Origin: Amoebophrya sp. A120
Taxonomy: Eukaryota; Sar; Dinophyceae; Syndiniales; Amoebophryaceae
Length of the DNA: 64,000 nt
Direction: 5' to 3'
Assembly (NCBI GenBank): GCA_905178155.1
Contig: CAJINV010000001.1
Coordinates: 3,921,706-3,985,705, forward strand
In this document: piece by piece, positions 1 through 11,023 of the stretch
How the letters are laid out: every line of letters starts with the position of its first letter
Position numbering within the stretch: the stretch's first letter is position 1
Notes under the pieces: model-generated
What the model saw: the letters and a program-made list of their open reading frames with translations, nothing else
Databases searched by the model: none
Told to the model about the DNA's origin: nothing
Position numbers and translations under genes: made by a program

Positions 1-2661
1 CGAGAGGGACGTATGCATTGGTGCACAAGTATCGTACTAGTACAAGAAATCGTGTGAGAGCATGAGAAATAAATAATTAAAATTTCAATTAATGTAAAAG
101 TGCGGATTTACCTCGATTTGGAAAAGTGCACGAGTGCGATTCCGATTAGTGCGAGCGCGATACTTCTGCACAGGATAGCAGGTGCAGCACCACGCGCGCT
201 TCGGGGCCGTGCGGTGGCGCGAGCAACGGAAGGCCCTGCAGGTCTTGGATGGGTTCGTGCAGGAGCTACGGCAGGATGTGCATGACGCGACGAAAGTGAT
301 CCTAAAGTCGGCCCTGGCGAAGAGTGCGCGCATCTCGGCACTTCTCACGCTCATGAAGGGCGCTTCGGCACTTTTAGCCGGCCTGTTGAGCAACCACTTA
401 ATCACGCTGCAGAGTACCGAGCTGCAGATAGAAGTGCCCCGGGAGCATCGTGTAAGCTTCTTGTACCTCAAGACGGACTTTCACGGGATGCTTACGATTG
501 AAGGTGGGCCGCCGCACTTCAACACACTCGCAAGTGTAGCGCCCTTTTTGAGAATACCGCCATCTCTTCTCGGGCCGCTTTCTTTGATAGGAGCAATCTC
601 GGCCTCCCGGCGTCAGCAACTGCGGGACCACCGTGCAGAGCAGGCAGTTTCAGTGCATCATCACCAAGCGGATGAAGGAGATGCGGGTAGTACGAAGGAG
701 CGCCACAGACGACACTCGTCCACGCATGGTTTGTCATTTGCGGCCCACGTCGTCGAGGATGAACAAAACAAACTGTCATCACGTTCATCTAAAACAGAAG
801 AATCCGCGGCCGATGTACACTACAACAGTTGGCCTGGAAAAACCGCGGAACACGACGACCTAGGCTGCACAAGAACTGACGCAGTAGACAATTCGTACGA
901 CCACAAGCAACAGCCTGCAATGATGAATCATCATCATGGTAGAGATGAACAGCATGATGACGCGGGCGCGGCTCGAGACCAGGATGTAGATGATGTTCCA
1001 AGCGGCCCAGCCCCCACTTCTAGTACATCACCGACGTCACAATCAGAAATAACGACGAGCACTGAAGACGATAATTTAGGAGGAACATCATCTTCACACT
1101 CCAGTGTTAAATCGACTACATCACCGCCTGCCGAGCAAAACAGAAACAGCCAGAGCATTTTCTCCCGACGGCCTCGCAAAAATTCCCGCGGTGGCGGTAT
1201 CCTACTCTCAGTCACAGCCACGCCGGTAGATGATGTAGTGGTCGCAGCAGCTGGAGCTGCTGCGCCCCCTGCTCCGCCGTCCGTCCCGCTGCGGCAGGCC
1301 GCGGCCCACACGAGCACCGCGACGGCGACCACGACGAGTTGCGATCCGCTCGGGGGCTTTTGCGATGTGTACGAGTCCCTGGAGTCCTTCTACCCGCCCC
1401 AGGTAAGCCCGCACTGCCTGCAGTCCGCCTGCGAGATTCCGGCGCAAAGCGGCGAATTCATCGGTGCCTGCCAGAATTCCGAATACATCCAGTCCCAAAT
1501 ATCCTTCTGCAGGTCCCGGGTGTGCTACGACGCGGTAGGTGCTCGTCAGGGGACTTTGCAGTAGGATTCAAATTGAATTTATGATGGATGACAATGCACC
1601 AGCCATTGCTGCTCAGCAAACAGAAACATTGACATTCGCATTGACAACATTCTTGCAGCATCTGGATCTGAAGATGATGATGATGATGAAAAAATCAACA
1701 GTGCGTCCCTCCGATCCAGTACATTCACCCGGAATGGACTTTACGAGAAAAGGACCGCTTGGTCGAAAAGCGGTTCAAGGCTTTGATAGAAGAGCGGATC
1801 CGGCGCGAAGTGAACGCAAGTGTGGACCCGGAGGTGCCCATGCTGTTTACCTACAATGCGGACTGCATCGAGGCTTTCAAAGACGCGCTCTGCTACCTGA
1901 ATTTTCCCAAATGCGGCTGCGCCCAGGAAAGCTTGCCAATGTGCACGTCCGTTTGCAACAATTACTACACAGGTATAGATTGACAAAAAGGAGGACGAGG
2001 TGAAGAGATAATGCGCCAGTTTAGTGGTAGTCATGCCCTCACTGCAACAGCTTCTACTTCTTTCTCTTTGCGCATGGATTTGACCATTAAACTACAATGT
2101 TGTAAATGCACAAGAACTTGTTCTTCTGCCGTGATGGAGTACTTTTTAAGTGGCGTTGGTTCGACATCTTCAAGTTCAACTTCTTGATGAGCATTTTAAC
2201 GGAATGACTGTTTGCTGAAAGTCGCCTGCTCTTGTACTAATTGACATACAACTCACTCTCCCAGCCTGCGGCGGTGCGATCCCCAACGAGGATGGGACGT
2301 TCATTGAGTGCACCGAGGGCTTCATCCTGGATGCGGGTCTGTTCGTATCAAGTGCAAAAGTATCGTACTCGTACAAATCGCTGTCATGCATTACAAATCC
2401 CTTTCTTTGGGGGAATCCGCATTACAAATTCCATTTCTAATGCTGAGGGAATTTGTAATGCTATTTATACTAGTGCGATACTTTTGCAATGCATAGTTCG
2501 CGAGTTACACCAACAAACGGCGGCCGAACGCTACCAGCACCGTGAGTCGGGACGGCCTGATGCGCAACAACTGGGACGGGCCGGGATTTGCGGCGCACGC
2601 ACTGGGAGGCTACACGGAGCAGTGCCCAGCCATCTCCAGTGACATGCGACAGCTACGCTCG
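1..2661 (+). CDS. Cys-rich extracellular protein with Frizzled-CRD-like segment (5' partial)
   Basis: The 5' end lies outside the window. Proposed exons are 1-10, 179-1534, 1702-1972, 2265-2345 and 2501-2661, with phases agreeing at each joint (1534/1702 phase 0, 1972/2265 phase 1). The first exon ends in a Cys cluster (about 1336-1530). The next two exons carry a run of Cys with the spacing of the second half of a Frizzled-type cysteine-rich domain, including FPKCGC and CTSVC followed by CNNYYTACGG across a splice. The middle of the long exon (about 650-1330) is low-complexity Ser/Thr/His-rich and may hide an intron. There is no in-frame ATG near position 182, so a start there is not credible. 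It is probably the ectodomain of a surface receptor or secreted protein, and the membrane exons at 3090-3804 could be its C-terminus. The Fz-CRD label is inference from cysteine spacing alone. Confidence 0.5.
12..177 (+). mobile_element. Introner, family B copy 1
   Basis: This 166-bp element begins TATGCATTG and ends GGATA. Its inner termini contain AGTATCGTACTAGTAC on the left and GCGATACTTCTGC on the right, which are inverted and match the other family B copies. The flanks (GGACG and GCAGG) no longer match, so this looks like an older copy. Splicing 10|GT...AG|179 is phase-consistent with the downstream exon. Confidence 0.7.
2346..2495 (+). mobile_element. Introner, family B copy 2
   Basis: This 150-bp element begins TATCAAGTGCAAAAGTATCG and ends with the inverted CGATACTTTTGCAATGCATA. 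It is flanked by a perfect 5-nt duplication GTTCG (2341-2345 and 2496-2500). Removing it with one duplication copy restores the reading frame from the Cys-rich exon into the one starting near 2501. Because the duplicated site starts and ends in G, a GT-AG cut (2345/2346 to 2495/2496) is also possible and adds one codon. Confidence 0.85.
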
Positions 2662-3089
2662 GTTTCGTCCACTCGACAGCATTGGATGACATCACATCCG
2701 TCTGCTGGCAGTGCTGGCGGGAGGAACCTCGCTGCTTCTGCAAGTGGTCCAACTCTTTACAATAACATGACGGATGCACCACCATTCTCAGGCGGTGGGA
2801 GAAGATTATCGCGACAGGAGGCTGTGATGGATCGCAACCATCGGATGCTCCAACAAACGACACAGGCTTGTCGGGTACAACGAGAAAAAATTTTTGACTC
2901 TGTGCGTGAATCTATGTCGTGTACGATGTGGATGTAGATCAACAAGGAGGCCGCGCAAGAACGTTGAAAAGCAAAAGAGAGAGACTAGTAGTAGGACCAC
3001 ATGCAAAGTCATCACTAGTGATAGTGTGGGCGTCACACGGTAGTAGACGCAGCGGCAATGAAAACGTGTGAAAATAAAAATAAAAACAG

Positions 3090-3804
3090 GACGCAAGCAT
3101 GAACGATACATCGGCCGTTGGCGGTGGCACCAACCCGGATAATCTTCAAGTGTCCGCGGTGGAAAAGCCCGAGGACCCGGACCTGCTACCCGCGGTGCTC
3201 TGCGTGCTGGGACTGTTTCTCCTGGTCATCTTCTCGTACGTGATGAGCTTCGTGGAACCCAGCTTCGACGCGAACAAACGCATTGTGAAGATCATCGCGA
3301 CGCCCATTGCCTTCTTGGCAATCGTGTTTCTCATCCAGTACGTGCAGCTCACGTTAGAAGCCGGAAAAGTCGCTTCCCCGGACGGCACGCCTGTCGTTTT
3401 AGCCTGCATCGAGGGAAAGGTGCGGGTGTCGGGAGATTGCGCAAGGAGACTCCGGTGGCCACAGGTACGATTTGTACGCAGTATTTCCGATCATGAGTAT
3501 CCTACTTTAATCTTCGTCTTTAGATGAGGAGCTTAACAAGTTGAAGTTCTGATGAATCGGTTAAGTAGTTTTATGTGGACCTCCACTGCATCGCAAAAGC
3601 TAAAGCAAACATTACTATTCGTCTTCTTGGGAACCGCTGGAAAACTTCCACAAACATTGACATGATTTTCGTTGTGTACCACAGGTGACGCAGTTAGGAT
3701 GTTCGACGAGCTGCACTGGCAACACTGTGTCAAGCAGGGTGGTGGGTGCAGCTTCGTCGCTTTTACTCCTGGTGCTGTCAGGACTTTATCTTGCAGCTGT
3801 TTGA
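3090..3804 (+). CDS. Small membrane protein or C-terminal membrane exons of the preceding gene
   Basis: Exons are 3090-3464 and 3685-3804, joined CAG|GTACG...CACAG|GTG in phase 0. An ATG at 3099 would give 161 residues. Two strong hydrophobic spans are visible, around LLPAVLCVLGLFLLVIF (about 3184-3250) and ATPIAFLAIVFLIQYV (about 3297-3350). A third, GAASSLLLLVLSGLYLAAV, lies at the extreme C-terminus (3745-3801). A Cys-rich stretch precedes the last span. A 3' splice-like ACAG at 3086-3089 and a phase-0 donor at 2661/2662 would allow fusion to the upstream Cys-rich ectodomain and give a receptor-like protein. Only transcript data can separate one gene from two. No family was recognised. Confidence 0.55.
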
Positions 3805-4990
3805 ACAAGAAAACCGTGAGGACGCAGGCGCACCTGCTGGAATTCCACTTGTGGCTTGTGGTCGCATAGACATGTAGTTGCGACAGGAGAGGTAGCAACA
3901 AGACGAAGAAAAGGAAAACATGGATACACATACAACATCTTGCCGAGCAGAAATAAATGCCAGGTGCTGTATCCTTAGTGCAACAGCAACAACGATGAGC
4001 TGCAAAGACAGGCTTTCATCCACAAGAAGCACTAGGATTTGAATCAATTTCGTGCAGATTCGATTTGCAATTTTGCAGTAGCAGTTGTGCAACGTTTTAT
4101 GTGCAATCAGCCGACAGCGAATGAATCAATTGTCGGGAGAAGTCACCTGCTTGATTGCATTGAAGTGTCGACCAGATCGATGCCAAATCTATTTCAATCA
4201 TTTGAAATTTAAGTAAGCCAAATGCACCGGTGTTGGTGATCGGTCATGATGAGTGTGAAGGCGGAATCTAAATCTCGGTCGTGCTTTTGCAATATAATCT
4301 TTCGGTATTTCTAAACAGTATACACAGAAGATAACTATGACATTTCATCGGTTCCTGCGGACTCTCGTTTCGCACCACAGGAGCTTCGGTTTGGTCTGCT
4401 AAATTAGGCAGAAATAACTGTGCTTTAAATTCGGTTTTCGTGCGAAGACAATGAAGCGTCAGTGTGCGACGTGTGCAGGAGCATGGCTCACAAACATTCG
4501 GTTGCCTCCTCGTCCTCTTGAACAGTATTTCGTTTTCGTACAGATACAACTCGTACATGCCTGGTACCAACGTGGGTTCACTTGTTACAAGAACCCACAT
4601 GCGGTGTTGATCAATGGCAATGATGTCAAAATAATCCGTCCTCCACAGTGAATTCGACTTGTTTAATATTCCCTTTTCCAACCTGGACTTCTTTAAAAAC
4701 TTCTTTTCACACCTTCTACAAAACTTTTTTGTCTTCAACAACGAACTAATAATCAAACGTCGAACACATCTAAGCGTAGACTTCATCTAAACTTTCTTTT
4801 GTTCTACATTTTCTTCACCAACACCTACACATCGATCAACTCGGTTGATACAACTTCTGATACAGCATAAAACTTCGACGTCGCATCAAAAGCAACTACA
4901 ACAAACCTACAACCTCAACGACCTCCATCTTCGAGGACAAGAATAGCAAAACACTAGTTCGTTTCTACCCGCCGCAAGTACCACGCAAAA
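3805..4990. other. Intergenic / 5' UTR
   Basis: This is AT-rich sequence between the membrane protein and the next gene. The only long open frame is on the minus strand (4786-4268, 172 codons). I cannot support it as a gene because it has no recognised domain and its base composition is that of the intergenic DNA. The last 100 bases before 4991 are A/C-rich and look like a 5' leader. Confidence 0.5.
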
Positions 4991-7900
4991 ATGGTGCGCA
5001 CCAACGTTCGTCGCACGGTGAAGGGGGATGAGCTGAAGCCGTTCGAGGCGATCGCGGAGGAGTTCAAGAAGGCGTACTCCATCTGGGTGAAGACGCGGAA
5101 GCAGCGCGGCAAGCTGGAGAAGAACCCGGAGTCGCAGATGGTGAAAAACCTGTACGCCAACGAGCACATGGCTTTGTTCGCGCTGCTGGATTCCCTCTCC
5201 TCGTTAGTCGTCAACTACAACATGCGTCTGGATGAGCACGTATGCATTGCAAATATGTCGAGGTCTGGAAAGAATGGGATTTGTGATGCTAGCTGTCGAT
5301 CACACAAAAATCTGTATTGCATGAGTAGAGTCAAAAGGCGGTCAGATTGTTGGCACTCAAAGACGGCATTTCTCATGCAGAATAGGCATGAATAAAACCT
5401 TTGCGAAAGCTGTGATGCTAGAGAATGCATCACACGCATCGAAAGCCATGTACAAATTACATGAAAATCTTCCACACCCAGACACATTTGCATTTGATAG
5501 CACGTGGGCCAGAACGCGGACAAGTACACGGAGATGGTCACGTGGGTGCAGCAGGAGATGGACGACGTGGTGACCCAGGGCAGCCTGCTGGAGGCGGAAG
5601 CGAACTTGAACAAGGAGCAGATTGTGTACAACCTGCTGAAGTACCTGGATTTGAACCGGCAGACCAAGGTGGTCGCGAAGCAGATGGCCGCGCTGGACGC
5701 GATTGCGAAGGTGGCGGACGACGGCACGGAAAAAACGAAACCGGCCGAGATGATCGTGGAGAAGTTCGATCTGAACGCGGAAAAGGACGCGGCCATCGCG
5801 GTCCCGCAGGACACCACGGTGGTGAACACCGAGGCGGGCAACGTGCGAAAAACCGTTGCCATCGGGGACGCGAACGCGGTCGGCACGCAGCGTCTGTCCG
5901 CCACCATGCCCACCCACGACGGGCTCGGGGCGGCCTGGGACGAAAATGTCAAACCCCTGACCGACCACGAGGACAAGGCCACCGAGCGGGTCGTGTTCCA
6001 GGACATGCTCGCGATCGTGTCGCCGGACAACAAGAAGTTGTCGGCGTCCGAGACGGAGCTGATCCGCCTGAACATGCAGGAAGCGCTCTGCGCGAAGCAG
6101 ACGCGGTTGCTCACCCGCGGCGGCTGCACCGTCATCGAGGTCGCGGACAGCATTGAGCGTGTCACGCCCTTACAGATGCGGGACGCGATGCTGACGGCGT
6201 CCTGGCCCTACGACACGGTCCCGGTCACGCGGGTCCGGGACGCGAACTGCCCGCGCTTCTACTGCAACCTTCCCCGGAACCTGGACAACAAGGAGGTTCA
6301 GGCATTGAAGGACAAACTGCAGGCGAGTTTTGACTGCCTCGACATCCGCGCCGACATGGCCCCCGAGGATCCGGCGAAGAAAAACACGCTGGCGGTCACG
6401 GTATATATTTATATGATTTAGTTGGTTTCTGATTCTTTTTCGTGTAGTTCTAGTAGACACGGGCAGCTTAAGGTTATCGATCCCCCTCCCACCCTTGCAT
6501 CTTCTTACTTTCGCAATTTCCGTACAAAACGAAGGCAATGAATCTACTTCGCATTCGCGAACAGGCCAAAACGCGTTCTTACTCACCAACCTAACTCCAC
6601 TCAGGCTATCGAGCCCGTCGGGAAACTGGATATGGCGAAGATCGAGGCCGCGCTGAAGAGCGCCCTTCCGAAGGATTGCGAGCCGAAGGACATCACTCGC
6701 GGACAGTCGGTGGAGCGGTACTTGGCCACCCTCGCGGAGTGCCCGGCGCGCCACTCCCAGGAGCTGATGCTGATGCGGAACAAGCTGAAGCAGAACCTGG
6801 GCTGCAAGGAGGCGCGCGTGGTGCCGCGGTCCGGCAGACTGAACGTCGAGGTGATCCAGCCGCACCGGGGCTCTCCCACGGCAGACTATGCATTGTAAAA
6901 ATGTCTGGGTCTGGAAGGTTGCAACTTGTAATGCTAATTCTGGATCGTGCAAAAATCTGTGTTGCATGAATGCCAAAAGCTGTCCACTTTTGACCAAGTT
7001 GAGAGGAAGTTTCTCACGCAGGATAGGCATGATATGGATCTCACAGAATCTGTCATGCTAGGCCTCGCATTCCAGACCTCATGGCTCATGCAAAACATGC
7101 ATGACAAGTCTCAGAATCTTCCAGACCCAGACATATTTGCATTTGATACAGAACAGGTGAAGGCGATTCTCGAGGAGGTCACGCCAGTGCAGGGCGTCAA
7201 GTACGGGGAAGGTATAAACGCCTGTTTTCATTTTGCACCATCGCTCACATAGCTTTACCTACTTTGCATGTTGATCTTGAACTTGATGATGTGAAGACCC
7301 TTCCACAACGGCAGTGGAACGAAGTACTTTAGAAAGGTTCTTTACATCCGATTTATCTGCCCCCGAATATCCTCTTAATACAGCCGTCGTGTTTGCGCAG
7401 CAGGCCGCCGGCGACGCGGTTGCTCAGCCGCTGGCCCAGGGCGAAGTGGACGCTTTGCAGAAGGCGATCACCGCGCTCCAGGGCCCCAACCGCACGCTGA
7501 AGCTGAGCCAGGCGGACGGGTGGCAGGTGGCGGACGTGACGTATGGGTCGGGCGCGAAGGACGCGGATCGGGAGGGCATTCTGGATTTGATCGACGCGGG
7601 CATGGAGAAGATCGGCAAGAAGGGCGGCGACGCCTACTCCACCTTCTCCACGCCGGAGGACAAGCCGACGCGCAAGTCCCGCGCCACCAACTTCAACTTC
7701 GCCCCGGACTCGCGGCGCACCGACGGTGCGGCGAGAAACGCGCACGGCGTGGAGATGCCGCGCGAGACCCGCGGGGACGGGCCGCAGAACTTTGACAAGC
7801 TGATCGCGGACGAGCACAACCTGCAGGGTCGCATCTCCATCGCGCTGCCGGTGTACGGGTTTGAGCAGAACGTGCTCGGGCCGAACGCCATGATCGACGG

Positions 7901-9626
7901 CGCGAATTTGTTCGCGAAGGACGAGACCGTGAAGGACGGCTGCGTGGCGGTTGGATCCCAGTACGCGTTCGACAACGGCGGTTACTATGCGGAGGCCAAA
8001 GTCATCAAGACGGCTGGGACGGACCCGACCGGGTTCATCGGCCTGGGTTTCTCTACGGTCCCGCTTGAGAAATACGGTGAGAAGCTGGGCGCGCGGTTGG
8101 CGGACTTGGGGCAGAACTGGGTGTGCACCGGTCCCTACCCCGGAGAGGAGACGCACACGCTCTTGTGCAACGGCAAGCTGAACTTGCGGTTCGTCTACGC
8201 GCACGCGCAGAAGAAGGAACAGCAAACCATGAACTGGCAGGTCGGTGACACGTTGGGCGTGTGGGTGCGCAGGCGCGACGGAAAGGCGAAGGAGTGGCTC
8301 TTGTCGGTGTTCATCAACAAGAACCGAATCTACACTTGCAACTGCAACATCCCGGACGGGATCGACCACTTCCGCATCGTCTGCGAGTGCGGTGGCCGCG
8401 TGAAGGGGATCAAGCTCCTGACCGACGCGCACCCGCCGGCGCGTCTGGCCTTGAACTACTGGTACAACCCGCTGAAGAAGGGCGCGCAGCGGATCATCGA
8501 GAACATCCTGTTTGTCGACGAGTCCTGCGCCAAGAAGCACCCGCTGAAGGTCGACTGGACCATGAGCATGAGTCCCTGCAACATCAGCCACACCGAGACC
8601 AAAAAGTGCAAAATTCTGACCTGGTCCAACCAGACACTGGCCACGCCGCTTACCCGCCTTCCGGACCTGGACAAGAGCCTCGCGCTGAAGTGCAGCAAGA
8701 TGATTTTGGTGCTGATGGCTAACCGAGTGCTGGAGCAGGGGAAGGAACCGACCTCCGACGAGCGCGCGAAGATCGCCTACACCCTGTTCTGGTACTTCAA
8801 GCACCGCCAGTGCCTCCGCGACGAAATCCTGCTGTTCGTGATCAAGCAGCTCACGCAGAACCCGGAGCGCAAGTTATCCTATGTAAAAACGTACCCACCC
8901 CATAGTCAAGATGGGGAATCGGCTAGACAAATCGACAATCTTTGGCTGTTTCGCATGACAAATTTGGACGCGTAGTGTTGTAGTGCTATTTGAGCTAGTT
9001 CAGCAGCATTACAGATCTAGTCTCTCATGCTGATTGGAGCATGACAAATTTCAAAACAGCATTAGAAAACGCTTCTCATGGGGCTCCGCATGAGAAACAT
9101 TCTAAGCATGCAGATTTGCATGACAGCTATGGTTTGGGGACGTTTTTACACAGGATACAAGTCCACCCTGTTCGGCTACGTGTTGCTCCAGATCTTGATG
9201 TATCAAATGTAAAAATGTCTGGGTCTGGAAGAATGCAACTTGTAATGCGTATTTCAGAACACAGAAAAGTCTCTCATGCATACGTAGCAAAAGCTCCCAC
9301 TTTTTGTCAGCGAAATAGGGGACTTGTATTGCGGATTCGGCATTGCGGAAGGTTCTCGAAACCTGTGATGCTAGAGCTTCCATGCCAGACCTTCTGCGTC
9401 ATGCAAAAACAGCATGACTCTTCCAGACCCAGACACTTTTACAATCCATATGATGGAGGGCGCGATTGAGGCGAATTACCACTTGCCGATTCTGCTGGAC
9501 GATTTCCTGAACAACCAGGAGTCCACGGACCCGAAGATCCTGGGCGAGATCACCAAGACCAGAAAATTGTTCCGCGACATTCACGACAAGTTCGCAAACC
9601 AATTCTTGGCTGACGACGACGAGTAA
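4991..9626 (+). CDS. SPRY-like and MyTH4-like domain protein, introner-rich
   Basis: The start AAAAATGGTG is at 4991. Exons are 4991-5239, 5501-6400, 6605-6886, 7153-7211, 7384-8874, 9163-9200 and 9456-9626, giving about 1,060 residues. Two ordinary GT-AG introns (6401-6604 phase 0, 7212-7383 phase 1) and four introners interrupt it. The N-terminus is helical and highly charged. Around 7930-8440 the protein resembles a SPRY/B30.2 fold (GGYYAEAKVI, GFIGLGFST, then LSVFINKNRIY). Around 8690-8870 and onward it resembles the MyTH4 core (LRDEILLFVIKQLTQNP followed by LFGYVLLQIL). MyTH4 domains normally sit in myosin or kinesin tails and bind microtubules or cargo, but no motor domain is present here. 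Cytoplasmic location is inferred from the lack of a signal peptide or membrane span. Domain assignments are by eye and should be read as likeness. Confidence 0.75.
5241..5499 (+). mobile_element. Introner, family A copy 1
   Basis: This 259-bp element begins TATGCATTGCAAATATGTC and ends GACACATTTGCATTTGATA, which are imperfect inverted copies, and then runs into the family motif AGGTCTGGAAAG / CTTCCACACCC. The duplication is GCACG (5236-5240 and 5500-5504). The flanking exons join in frame either with one copy of the duplication or by a GT-AG cut that adds one His codon. Confidence 0.88.
6887..7148 (+). mobile_element. Introner, family A copy 2
   Basis: This 262-bp element begins TATGCATTGTAAAAATGTC and ends GACATATTTGCATTTGATA. 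The flanks are CAGAC and CAGAA, a 5-nt duplication with one mismatch. No GT donor is available at the left edge; the equivalent cut would be CT...AC. One-copy removal (6886-7152, 267 nt) keeps the frame and joins GSPTA to EQVKAI. Confidence 0.85.
8875..9157 (+). mobile_element. Introner, family C copy 1
   Basis: This 283-bp element begins TATCCTATGTAAAAACGTAC and ends CGTTTTTACACAGGATA (inverted). A perfect 5-nt duplication CAAGT lies at 8870-8874 and 9158-9162. One-copy removal joins NPERK to STLFGYV, running through the MyTH4-like core. Edge dinucleotides would be TT...AC, so this is not a canonical splice pair. Confidence 0.88.
9201..9450 (+). mobile_element. Introner, family A copy 3
   Basis: This 250-bp element begins TATCAAATGTAAAAATGTCT and ends AGACACTTTTACAATCCATA. 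A perfect duplication TGATG lies at 9196-9200 and 9451-9455. Removal joins LLQILM to EGAIEANYH in frame. Only about 40 nt of coding sequence separates it from the family C element upstream. Confidence 0.88.
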
Positions 9627-11023
9627 AAGGTTGGCGATCGTACGTTGTTGACCGCCGCATCCTGCATTCAGAATGAAGTATAAACAAAAATCTTTATTGA
9701 CCGAGTAGTATTGCACACATCACCATTGCTTCGAAGTTTCGAGCTACTGCTACACAAGAAGTGTATAGCTATAGTGTTTATTGAAAAGAAAATGCGAAGT
9801 TATGAAGCAATCAAAAGCATCTCGACGTTGTTAGTTCGTTGTTGTAAACATGTAACACTCAGCACACTAAGTGACGCTGCTGCGAAAGCGACCGAAATCG
9901 CGATTTTATGATTCTGATAGATTACAAGGTCCCAGCACGGGAAAAAGACATAAAAGTAGAACAGCGGCATCTTCTTTCAAACGGGGTCGCAACAAAAAAT
10001 GGATAGGGAACATTATACTTACTTACATATTCACTTATTTTTTACACTTGCATTTACATTGTATGTAGATTAGAGACCACTGTGACTGCTACAGAACATA
10101 CAGGGTCTTACTTCACGCACTTAAGAGTACTTACGTAAAAAGATAAAATTTAGGGATTTTCATCATGCTGTACCGTGAAAAAATCGAAAAGTTGTACAAC
10201 AGTTTTTGCCTGTTTGGAGACCTAATTTTTGTGTATAAAAACTTGCAGTGTCTAGATCTGGGCATTGTTTGAGTTTTCAAAGCAGCGAGTCTGGGATATA
10301 TTTGCGGCCTATGATGGAGTATTGATGCACAGCAGTTCACTTCTCCTGACCAGGCCGCAATCGAGGATGTAATGTCAAAAAAAAACTCCGGATTCGCTTG
10401 CTCAAAGACCCGACATTGATTTCACAAGAAAAGAAAAGTAAGAAACGAAGAAAAAAACAAAAAACCGCTCTGAGGTGAGAATCAGTCCAACTTCATCCTT
10501 GTCGCGATCGGTGTCAGCGACCGTGTAGCTGCAACTCCGTCCTCTTCAAGCCGATTGAAATCTAAATCGATGCCTCAGATGAAAAAGATCACGTTTAGAT
10601 ATTTTGATGCTTCGATCTGCAGTGGTGTTGGTTTGTTAAAGATCATCCGAACGGAAATTGGAAAACTAGAAAAATGTTCTTGACTTCCTTGAAAATGTGT
10701 GAGTTTGGTCTTGGTGATGTTGAAAAAAAGAAGATCATCTTCTTCTAGATAGATCCTTGGAGGGTTGGTTGCAGTATGATCCGAATCTCTTATTTGCACC
10801 GATCAAAAAAAATGGTTTCTTCGGCTTCGTAATTTTTTCACGCAATTGTCATTTTTGGTGCATCGAATGTTGTTTTGTATTACAGAGACAGATGTGAATG
10901 TGTTTGTTTTTGGCAACTTTTTATTTGTCGACTCTTTTCATCTCGAGGACAATGGCAATGCTTTGGTGACAGACACGCTATTAATTTGTTCGTGCAGAAA
11001 AAAGTCGCTGAAATCAGAAATTC
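9627..11023. other. Intergenic
   Basis: This is AT-rich, with stop codons in all frames and poly-A/T runs. I see no gene, RNA gene or repeat that I can support. It contains the 3' UTR of the preceding gene and the 5' leader of the next. Confidence 0.5.

Noticed and set aside
182-184. Apparent start at 182
   Set aside because: The codon is GTG inside an exon continuing from upstream; the protein is 5' partial.
1673-1690. GAT/ATG triplet run
   Set aside because: It is an ordinary short microsatellite inside an intron.
5215-6165. 316-codon minus-strand frame
   Set aside because: It runs antisense through both an introner and a coding exon; composition follows the plus strand.
7353-8804. 483-codon minus-strand frame
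   Set aside because: It is the antisense shadow of the GC-rich SPRY/MyTH4-like exon; the plus strand has the domains and matching splice phases.
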